A DNA stretch of 15,147 nucleotides from Syntrophomonadaceae bacterium (lineage in GTDB: Bacteria; Bacillota; Syntrophomonadia; Syntrophomonadales; Syntrophomonadaceae). The stretch lies in the NCBI GenBank assembly GCA_028686565.1, contig JAQUBU010000027.1:1-15147 (forward strand), read 5' to 3'. This document shows positions 6,560-12,928 of the stretch, piece after piece (the stretch's first letter is position 1; each line of letters starts with the position of its first letter). The notes under the pieces were generated by a model. It saw only the letters and a program-made list of their open reading frames with translations, was not told the DNA's origin and ran no database searches. Position numbers and translations under genes: made by a program.

Positions 6560-7474
6560 TTAGCCATTCTCTCTTAACTGAGTAATAATCGCCTGCAGGT
6601 TTTGCTCCGCTTCTGCATAAGGTACCTGACAGGTACCCACCTTGCGATGTCCGCCCCCGCCATATTCCAAAAGCAGGGAACCTACATCAGTCTGGGAGCT
6701 GCGGTTAATTATGCTGTGTCCAACGGAAATAACGCAGTTTTGTTTATCCTTGCCATCTATTACCCAAACTGATATGTTTTGACCGGGGAATAAGGAATAA
6801 ATTATAAAACGGTTGCCTGTGTAAATAGTATCAACACCCCTGAGGTCAGTGATAATAACATTTCCTTCACTGTGAGAATGCTTTTTCAGCATTTCCCGAA
6901 AAAGTTTATCCTGTTCAGAATAGCGAACAATTCTCTCTTTTACATCAGGTAATTCCAATATTTGATCGATTGTCATATTGCGGCAATAATCGATAAGCTG
7001 TTCCATCAATTGATAATTGCTAATGTGATAATCCTGGAAACGTCCAAGACCGGTTCTGGGATCCATAATAAATGATAACAGTATCCACCTTTGGGGATTT
7101 AATACTTCATCTACAGTAAGTTGACCTGAATCGGCTTTATCTACTCCAAGCATCATTTCCTCAAAGCCGGGAAACTTTGCGGGACCTCCATAATAATCGT
7201 ATATAACGCGAGCTGCACTGGGTGCAGGACGGCTTTCTCCTTTATACTGACCCTGCATTTTGAGTCTTTCCAGTTCACTGGAATGATGATCAAACCATAG
7301 ACCGCATCCAGAAACGTAGGGAACATTGGCCAGAACATCATTTTCATTTACTTCGATAATACCGTCCTGCATATCCTTGGGATGTACGAATTTCCAACTA
7401 TCAATAACTCCAGCTTGTTTTAAAAGTACTGCACAAATTAATCCATTAAAATCTGAACGAGTCAATAATCTCAT
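6560..7474 (-). CDS. DHH/DHHA1 phosphoesterase family protein
   Basis: A 304-residue protein of the DHH superfamily, which includes exopolyphosphatases, nanoRNases and cyclic-dinucleotide hydrolases. Motif I is RSDFNGLICA (residues 6-15), then NDVLANVPY (45-53), the DHH motif in LWFDHHSSE (59-67), LGVDKADSG (109-117) and the C-terminal DHHA1 signature YGGGGHRKVGTCQV (271-284). The layout resembles the group annotated as exopolyphosphatase-like; the substrate cannot be read from sequence. Odd point: motif I has Asn10 where a metal-binding Asp is usual (DFD to DFN). Start ATG at 7474 has GGGGAGA seven bases upstream. The sir2 gene lies 137 bp upstream on the same strand, so separate or shared transcription is possible. 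No terminator is evident. Confidence 0.85.
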   Translation of the reverse strand: MRLLTRSDFNGLICAVLLKQAGVIDSWKFVHPKDMQDGIIEVNENDVLANVPYVSGCGLWFDHHSSELERLKMQGQYKGESRPAPSAARVIYDYYGGPAKFPGFEEMMLGVDKADSGQLTVDEVLNPQRWILLSFIMDPRTGLGRFQDYHISNYQLMEQLIDYCRNMTIDQILELPDVKERIVRYSEQDKLFREMLKKHSHSEGNVIITDLRGVDTIYTGNRFIIYSLFPGQNISVWVIDGKDKQNCVISVGHSIINRSSQTDVGSLLLEYGGGGHRKVGTCQVPYAEAEQNLQAIITQLRENG

Positions 7475-7611
7475 TACACATCTCCCCTAATTATTTTTTG
7501 TTTGTGACCAAAATATAGCATTTGTATCTAAATTAACGATACCATTGAAAATATGGAGTGGTCAATATTTACCTCGCGTTTTCCTGATGGCATTTTACTT
7601 TTAACTTATCT

Positions 7612-8370
7612 TCATTTGCCCCCCATTTGTAAACAATTGACAATGTGTTCCAGTAAGTCCCCGGTATGCCCGGTATTTATTTTAATGATTGCAGCATGAT
7701 CAAGCTGAGTCCGGCCTTTATTTATAATAATCATATCCTGAGTAAATGTACTGAACTCTTTAACAAAACCAGCCAAGGGATATACGGTCAAGGAAGAACC
7801 AATAACAATAAGCAATCTGGCACCTAATATTCTGTCGCGGGCATCCATATAATTGTATATCTGTTCACCGAATAGAATTACATCCGGTTTCAATATTCCT
7901 CCACAGTCTGAACAATAAGGAATTATTCCGGTGCTGTTTTTCACATAATTACTATCATAGCTTTTTTGACAATGGCGGGCAGTGCAGATAAATCGTTCAC
8001 TATTACCATGAACCGGTATTACTTTTTTGCTGCCTGCTTTTTGGTGCAGGTTATCAATATTTTGAGTAATTATGGATTTTACAAATCCTTCTGCTTCTAA
8101 TCTGGCGAGCATATAATGAGCTTTACTGGGTTCGACTGCAGGAAACATAAAATGTTCACGGTAAAAATTATAGAATTCCAGAGGATTACTGCGAAAAAAA
8201 TCAATATTAATAATTCCCATAATACGATTTTCGCCCAAGCGGCGATATATACCATTTTCACCTCTAAAATCAGGAATCCCGGCCTCAGTACTAATACCTG
8301 CCCCAGTCACTACAACTGTGTTTTTTGACTTTGCCAGCATATTTACGGTTAATTCTATCTCTCTGGACAT
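7612..8370 (-). CDS. cobB: Sir2-family NAD-dependent protein deacetylase
   Basis: A 252-residue sirtuin that removes acyl groups from lysines using NAD+. Seen: the NAD-binding GAGISTEAGIPDFRG (residues 23-37), TQNIDNLHQKAG (102-113), catalytic His121 in PVHG, a four-Cys zinc site (C129, C134, C153, C156), KPDVILFGE (161-169) and GSSLTVYPLAGF. The first zinc pair is C-x4-C (CTARHC) instead of the usual C-x2-C. The Tyr-x2-Arg pair of desuccinylase-type sirtuins is not evident, so deacetylation is more likely. In bacteria such enzymes often control acetyl-CoA synthetase, but no such gene is nearby. Start ATG at 8370 has GAGGAGTGAGG upstream. It is divergent from the mop gene across 201 bp. Confidence 0.93.
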   Translation of the reverse strand: MSREIELTVNMLAKSKNTVVVTGAGISTEAGIPDFRGENGIYRRLGENRIMGIINIDFFRSNPLEFYNFYREHFMFPAVEPSKAHYMLARLEAEGFVKSIITQNIDNLHQKAGSKKVIPVHGNSERFICTARHCQKSYDSNYVKNSTGIIPYCSDCGGILKPDVILFGEQIYNYMDARDRILGARLLIVIGSSLTVYPLAGFVKEFSTFTQDMIIINKGRTQLDHAAIIKINTGHTGDLLEHIVNCLQMGGK

Positions 8371-8471
8371 TTTGCCTCACTCCTCGTAAACTTATAAACC
8401 TCACTGAATATTTCTGATCGGTGGGAATAATTATCTGTTACTAATTTCTAGATACTCTTATGACACCCTTC

Positions 8472-8517
8472 AAATATTTATTAAATATTTTGTGTAAACT
8501 TATAGATTTTTGCACAA
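8472..8517. promoter_or_regulatory. Two adjoining inverted repeats between sir2 and mop
   Basis: AAATATTTA-T-TAAATATTT (8472-8490) is a 9-bp perfect inverted repeat around one base. It adjoins TTGTGTAAA (8490-8498) and TTTGCACAA (8509-8517), a second inverted repeat with one imperfect pair and a 10-base gap. Both lie in the divergent promoter region about 55-100 bp upstream of the mop start. A role as regulator sites is inference. Confidence 0.4.
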
Positions 8518-8571
8518 GCTTCTAATGAACTGCTTTAGTTAAGCTAATTTGCAATTTGGAGGAGATTCAAG

Positions 8572-8808
8572 ATGAGAATAAGTGATCCTAACAAGCTGGC
8601 AGGAAAAGTTATGAAAGTTAAAAACGGTCAAGACATGACTGAAGTTACTATAGATATCGGGGATCGCCCGGTTATTGCTACTATTACCAGCGGAGCTGCT
8701 AATGACATGGATTTAAAATCGGGTGATGATGTCTTTGCAATGTTTAATTCCATTTCTGTAACCCTTATTAAAGATCAAAAAGGCAATTCCGATAATAGTA
8801 ATTGGTAG
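8572..8808 (+). CDS. Single-domain Mop/TOBE molybdopterin-type binding protein
   Basis: A 78-residue protein matching the Mop (TOBE) domain: NKLAGKVMKVKNG (residues 7-19), TEVTIDIGDRPVIATITSGAAND (23-45), LKSGDDVFAMFNSISVTLIK (48-67), then a polar tail. Family members bind molybdate or tungstate as hexamers for storage or homeostasis, or act as domains of ModE and ModC. Here the domain stands alone, so an oxyanion-binding cytoplasmic protein is likely. Start ATG has GGAGGAG seven bases upstream. With fdhD elsewhere in the window it supports a molybdenum- or tungsten-using metabolism, but the two genes are about 5 kb apart. Confidence 0.87.
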   Translation: MRISDPNKLAGKVMKVKNGQDMTEVTIDIGDRPVIATITSGAANDMDLKSGDDVFAMFNSISVTLIKDQKGNSDNSNW

Positions 8809-9104
8809 TTCTGAACTTAATCCCCAGGATATTCTTTTGTAATACCGCGTCTTTTGTAATAATCAAAGTAGCTTGCAATAATTACGTGACCAGGCTACGA
8901 GCGCAATTTGATGGCTGATTTTACTGCGCCTTTGCATTTTCAGGTTTTTCTTCACCCCCTTCCAGGCAGATAAGCATGGACACCAGGAAATGTATGTTCA
9001 TATTATAAAAACTACTAAAGGCGAATAAAAAAATACCAACTATAGGTAAATCCTTGCGGTATATCAAGGGAAATTATAATATGTATTGCAGGGAGGTTGA
9101 AAAA
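8809..9104. other. Intergenic region between mop and the CD-NTase-like gene
   Basis: About 296 bp without a supported gene. GCGCA and TGCGC near 8900-8930 could form a weak stem followed by a T-rich stretch, a poor terminator for mop. A frame for the next gene is open from 9054, but its ribosome binding site lies at 9091-9096, so 9054-9104 is probably leader. Confidence 0.5.
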
Positions 9105-9992
9105 GTGAATCAAAATATAAGCAATATTACAGATAAGTTCAAATTATTTCTCAATAATTTGAATATTGAGAATCAAAGCAACATTCAAAATCGAGTAAAA
9201 GAAATTACCAAGCATTTTAATCTCAAGTACTGGTACATCACCTCCGACATCAAAAACGTTCATTATATTGGATCATATGGCAGAGGTACTGCTATCAAAG
9301 GAGTTAAGAATATTAATTTATTAGCGGTTTTACCACCTGCCCTGTACAAGCAATATGATACTCTCCCAGGAAATGGGCAGCGTTTTCTATTAAGACAGGT
9401 TAGAGATTTTTTAGGCAAGCATTATCCTGAGGCAAACATTAATGAAGAAGGGCATTTACTTATTCCCTTCACAGATAATAAAACTCTTGAATTCATCCCC
9501 AGTTTCCTCAATGCTAAAAAAAGCTATACCTATCCCGATATTCATAAGGAAGGGACCTGGGTAAACTTCAACCCCCTCAGGGAAATTGAAGTTGTAGATG
9601 AAGCTAACTTTCAATACAGCGGAAAAATTAAACATCTGGCTAGAATGATGCGGGCTTGGAAGGCCAAGCATAATGTTCCCATATCAGGTATGCTGTTAGA
9701 TACTTTGGTTCTAAACTTCATGGAAATATGGGAAGATAATACCAAATCTTATTCTGTATATGGTTATATGATTCAGGATTTTTTGGAATATCTTTCGAGT
9801 CTGAGAAAAGACCAGCTTCACTGGTATGCCAAAGGCAGTAACCGGCATTTGCCTAGTGAAGCAGATTTTGGAGCACAGGCTAATATATCTTATCAGGAAG
9901 TAGTTAAAGCCATGAATTTTGAAAACGAAGAGGAATTTTATAAGGCTAATAATTGTTGGAAAGAAGTATTCGGGGATAGTTTCCCGGGCTAA
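9105..9992 (+). CDS. CD-NTase-fold (SMODS-like) protein with substituted catalytic Asp residues
   Basis: About 295 residues with the layout of cGAS/DncV-like nucleotidyltransferases: the GSYGRGTAIKG loop, a beta strand, then GHLLIPF and TLEFIPSF. A helical half follows (IKHLARMMRAWKAKHNVPIS, then MLLDTLVLNFMEIW), with the terminal signature WKEVFGDSFP. Active relatives make cyclic oligonucleotides, often in CBASS anti-phage defence. Here the metal-binding D-x-D is Asn69-Ile-Asn71 (AAT at 9309 and 9315), and the probable third Asp is Glu129 (GAA at 9489), so catalysis is doubtful. Start: the frame opens at TTG 9054, but GGGAGG at 9091-9096 lies eight bases before GTG 9105, which is preferred. 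No effector, E1/E2, HORMA or TRIP13 gene adjoins it. Its stop overlaps the convergent polymerase gene's stop by 4 bp. It could be a regulator, a decoy or a decaying gene. Confidence 0.78.
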   Translation: MNQNISNITDKFKLFLNNLNIENQSNIQNRVKEITKHFNLKYWYITSDIKNVHYIGSYGRGTAIKGVKNINLLAVLPPALYKQYDTLPGNGQRFLLRQVRDFLGKHYPEANINEEGHLLIPFTDNKTLEFIPSFLNAKKSYTYPDIHKEGTWVNFNPLREIEVVDEANFQYSGKIKHLARMMRAWKAKHNVPISGMLLDTLVLNFMEIWEDNTKSYSVYGYMIQDFLEYLSSLRKDQLHWYAKGSNRHLPSEADFGAQANISYQEVVKAMNFENEEEFYKANNCWKEVFGDSFPG

Positions 9993-10909
9993 TGTTTGAT
10001 CGCAGCGATTCCAAGGTCTTTCATCGCCTGTGCAATATCTTGTTTTTCTTCTAATACAGATTCGAAAATATCTCCGATTTTTTCTACACGGGACAGAATA
10101 TTTTTTATATTAAAACTATTTGGCGATATATCTTTAATTTCTTCCCATTGAATTGGGGCAGATACTGTAGCTCCGTTAACAGCCCTAACGCTGTAGGGAG
10201 AACAGATAGTCTGCCCCCTTACATTTTGCAGAAAATCAAGATAAATCCTTCTACCTCTGCTGTCAACTTTCCTTTCAATAGTTGTCAACTCTGGTATAGC
10301 CGAGGTGACTATACTCGCTACTTTGCCTGCAAATACTCTTATTTCCTCATAACTATATTTATTGATCACCGGCAAATATATATGCAATCCGCTAGCCCCC
10401 GAAGTCTTTACCCAGGTTTTTAAATTTATTTCTGCTAATAGCTTTCTTACAAGCAGAGCTGTATCAACTACTTCGCTAAAGGTATTGTCAGGGGAAGGGT
10501 CAAGATCAAAGATTATATAATCAGGTTGGTTAATTGAATCTTTACTCGATAACCAGGGATGAATCTCAATACAAGCTTGGTTGGCCAGCCATACAAGTGC
10601 TGCCTTTTCTTCAACGAGAATAAATCTGGTCATCTTATTCTCACTATTTTCCCATTCATAGGTATTGAACCATTCAGGTATATTTGACGGTGCATTTTTC
10701 TGGTAAAAAAACTTGGCGTCGATACCGTTGGGATAGCGAACAAACACTAAAGGGCGGTCTTTTAAATATTTCATGATATACGGGGCTATCATTGAATAAT
10801 ATTCTATAAGATCATTTTTGCAATAACCTTGAGAAGGCCAAAATATTTTGTCCAAATTGGAGAGGGGAATTACCCTTCCATCAATTTCTGCAGCAATAAT
10901 TTTAATCAT
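9989..10909 (-). CDS. NHEJ polymerase/primase (LigD POL domain, stand-alone)
   Basis: A 306-residue archaeo-eukaryotic-primase-type polymerase that fills and trims ends during non-homologous end joining. Seen: LSNLDKIFWP (residues 16-25), YLKDRPLVFVRYP (48-60), EIHPWLS (115-121), metal-binding D135 and D137 in IIFDLDPSP, the SGASGLHIYLPV block (170-181) and the third metal Asp225 in YLDFLQN, followed by RGQTICSPYSVRA. In many bacteria this domain is fused to the ligase; here it is a separate protein. Start ATG at 10909 has AAAGGA six bases upstream. It is the third gene of the Ku-ligase-polymerase operon, 12 bp after the ligase stop. It ends in a 4-bp overlap with the convergent CD-NTase-like gene, leaving no room for a terminator. 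Confidence 0.93.
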   Translation of the reverse strand: MIKIIAAEIDGRVIPLSNLDKIFWPSQGYCKNDLIEYYSMIAPYIMKYLKDRPLVFVRYPNGIDAKFFYQKNAPSNIPEWFNTYEWENSENKMTRFILVEEKAALVWLANQACIEIHPWLSSKDSINQPDYIIFDLDPSPDNTFSEVVDTALLVRKLLAEINLKTWVKTSGASGLHIYLPVINKYSYEEIRVFAGKVASIVTSAIPELTTIERKVDSRGRRIYLDFLQNVRGQTICSPYSVRAVNGATVSAPIQWEEIKDISPNSFNIKNILSRVEKIGDIFESVLEEKQDIAQAMKDLGIAAIKH

Positions 10910-10921
10910 CCCGCTTCCTTT

Positions 10922-11863
10922 CTAAAAAACACATTCCGTTTGTTTAAGCACTGCAAACTGCTTGATAACAGGAAAACGCAATTTGAGATTTTCGGTCCAT
11001 TCCAGATATTCCACCATAACACCTAAATATGGTTCAATAAAATGAATATTACTACTGCTTGAGGATAGATTGGCAAATGGGCATTTCGTAGTTTCCAGAA
11101 CAGGCAATTGCTGTGAAAGAATATCCTGACATTCTGAATCCAGACCGTTTGCAGCCTTACCGATATAAAAAAAAGAGTCATCACGATAGGCCCCCAGCAA
11201 TAATGAATTTACCCGTTTTCCTTTTAAGGTATAACCACCCAATAAACAATTCTGCATTCTTAGGCATTTAATTTTAAACCATGCTTGATGCTTTTTCCCC
11301 TGTATATACGGGCTGTCATGTCTTTTGGCAATAACGCCTTCCATTCCGCTAGATTCCACAACATCAAACAATGCTTTGCCATCAGAGAAATTCTCCACTA
11401 AATGCAGGTAATCTTTTTCAGCAATAATCTTTGCCATATACTTTTGGCGTTGTGATAAAGGCATATACATCAGGTTTTCTCCATTTAAAAAGAGCAAATC
11501 AAAAACCATATAGTTAATTGGACGGGATTTTTGCAGTTGTTCAACTTGCTTTTCATTAATACAGCTATCTCTTTTCATGACACTCGGAAAACTTGGCTTG
11601 CCATCTTTTAGAACTACAATCTCACCATCCAGCACTGCAGTCTTGGCCTTAATTATTGCCGGAAGATCATGTAGTTCTGCATACTGGTTGTTTCTCTCCC
11701 GCAAATGTTTATTAATTAAATTAACCTTTCCTTTATTTATGATAGCTATTAATCTTATTCCATCCCATTTAACCTGGTATAAATAATTGCTGTCCGGCAA
11801 AAGTTTTGTACATGATAATGGTTCCATCGGAGCGCGAAAATCTTTCAAAAATTCCATGTCCAA
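10922..11863 (-). CDS. ATP-dependent DNA ligase (LigD LIG domain, stand-alone)
   Basis: A 313-residue ligase that seals breaks held by Ku. The adenylated Lys is K32 in QVKWDGIR. Other nucleotidyltransferase motifs follow: VLDGEIVV (77-84), INYMVFDLLFLNG (116-128), MEGVIAKR (174-181) and WFKIKC (195-200). The OB-fold part has NCLLGGYTLKGKR, the LLLGAY strand and a C-terminal VEYLEWTENLKLRFP segment. No polymerase or phosphoesterase domain is attached; the size fits a catalytic core plus OB fold. The start is TTG at 11863, six bases after GGAG and one base after the Ku stop, implying translational coupling. An ATG two codons later is the alternative. It lies between ku and the polymerase gene. 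Confidence 0.93.
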   Translation of the reverse strand: MDMEFLKDFRAPMEPLSCTKLLPDSNYLYQVKWDGIRLIAIINKGKVNLINKHLRERNNQYAELHDLPAIIKAKTAVLDGEIVVLKDGKPSFPSVMKRDSCINEKQVEQLQKSRPINYMVFDLLFLNGENLMYMPLSQRQKYMAKIIAEKDYLHLVENFSDGKALFDVVESSGMEGVIAKRHDSPYIQGKKHQAWFKIKCLRMQNCLLGGYTLKGKRVNSLLLGAYRDDSFFYIGKAANGLDSECQDILSQQLPVLETTKCPFANLSSSSSNIHFIEPYLGVMVEYLEWTENLKLRFPVIKQFAVLKQTECVF

Positions 11864-11864
11864 T

Positions 11865-12698
11865 TTATACTCCGCTGCCGGCTTTTTTCCGGGATGGTTT
11901 GGCTTTTTTTTGATTTTCCTGTTTATTCTCTTCGGCTAATTTCACACTGGCCTTCAAGGCTTCCATTAAATCTACAACCTTGCCTGTGGCTGCAATAGGT
12001 TCAGGTGCAACTATCTCTTGCCCCGAAATCTTGGCTTCAATGATCTGCCATAGTGCTTGCCGATAATTATCCTGATAACTGGCAGGTTCAAAATCAGTTG
12101 ATAAATTTTCAATGAGGCTAACTGCCATTTTTAATTCATTATCATGCAGCTTGGACCTATCTATTCCAGAACCCAGCGAAGCAGGAGATCGTATTTCATC
12201 AGGATAAAAAATAGTCTCCATTAGCAGATAACCGTCCTTAACTCTTAAAGCTGCCAGTGATTCCTTGGAACGGATAAGAACTTTGGCTATCGCTATTTTC
12301 TTGGTTTTTTTCATGGCCTCGACAATTAGTGCATACGCTTTTTCTCCACCCGGGGAAGGTTCCAGATAATATGTTTTATCAAAATATACTGGATCAACTT
12401 GACTTAAACTCACAAAATCAAGTATATCTATGGTTTTCGTATTTTCATGGGGAATCCGCTCCAGATCTTCTTCATTTATAACCACATAATTGCCCTTGGC
12501 ATATTCATAGCCGCGCACTATTTCGTCACTGTTAATTTCTTTGTCGCAGCGGGGACAGTATTTCTGATACTTTATTGGCGACATACATTTCCCATGCAAA
12601 TAATTAAACTTCAAATCTTTGCTTTGGGTAGCGGTATACATACTTACAGGAATATTCACTAAACCAAAACTAACTGCACCTTTCCATAATGTTTTCAA
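11865..12698 (-). CDS. ku: Bacterial Ku, DNA end-binding protein
   Basis: About 277 residues. Ku forms a homodimeric ring on DNA ends and recruits the ligase and polymerase for end joining. Seen: N-terminal LWKGAVSFGLVNIPVSMY, KYCPRCDKEI and VRGYEYAKGNYVVI, with the core continuing through TYYLEPSPGGEKAY, AALRVKDGYLL and LHDNELKMA. A basic, Lys-rich tail (KKAKPSRKKAGSGV) is typical of DNA-contacting Ku extensions. Start choice: the frame can open at TTG 12716, but AAAGGAGG lies inside that extension and sits six bases before TTG 12698. Starting there gives MKTLWKGAVSF, the usual Ku N-terminus. It is the first gene of a three-gene minus-strand operon and divergent from the C1 peptidase gene. 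In Bacillus the equivalent genes are sporulation-linked, but no such promoter could be assigned here. Confidence 0.95.
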   Translation of the reverse strand: MKTLWKGAVSFGLVNIPVSMYTATQSKDLKFNYLHGKCMSPIKYQKYCPRCDKEINSDEIVRGYEYAKGNYVVINEEDLERIPHENTKTIDILDFVSLSQVDPVYFDKTYYLEPSPGGEKAYALIVEAMKKTKKIAIAKVLIRSKESLAALRVKDGYLLMETIFYPDEIRSPASLGSGIDRSKLHDNELKMAVSLIENLSTDFEPASYQDNYRQALWQIIEAKISGQEIVAPEPIAATGKVVDLMEALKASVKLAEENKQENQKKAKPSRKKAGSGV

Positions 12699-12888
12699 AA
12701 CCAGCCTCCTTTCCAATTATTTTTATTATCTTTAATCATTTAAGATATATTATTCGCTATTGTTTCATAATTCATTTACTGAATGTTTAGGTGCAAATAA
12801 AGCCAGAAAATAGGAATATATTTTCGCTTTTTATACTATATTTTAATCGAAATCATGAAATACACCTGATTGTAAACAAAGAGATATA

Positions 12889-12910
12889 CGGACATAGATT
12901 AGATTGTCCG
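12889..12910 (+). other. Short hairpin just upstream of the peptidase ribosome binding site
   Basis: CGGACA and TGTCCG (6-bp perfect stem, 10-base loop) end four bases before AAGGAGG at 12915-12921. It could modulate translation initiation or be chance; sequence evidence only. Confidence 0.3.
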
Positions 12911-12928
12911 ATTGAAGGAGGGGTCTAT

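Noticed and set aside
7612..8370. Sir2 gene as a defence (NADase) sirtuin
   Set aside because: It is a stand-alone protein with a zinc site and all deacetylase motifs, without the Argonaute, HerA or other partners typical of defence sirtuins.
8490..8517. Rex- or CRP/FNR-like operator (TTGTG...CACAA)
   Set aside because: The half-sites are too far apart (28 bp overall) for the known spacing of these regulators.
9105..9992. A complete CBASS defence operon around the CD-NTase-like gene
   Set aside because: Neighbours are mop, the NHEJ polymerase, ligase and ku; no phospholipase, transmembrane, nuclease, E1/E2/JAB, HORMA or TRIP13 gene is present within the window.
12699..12790. Sporulation sigma-G promoter for ku
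   Set aside because: AT-rich sequence gives loose matches but nothing distinct from background by eye.
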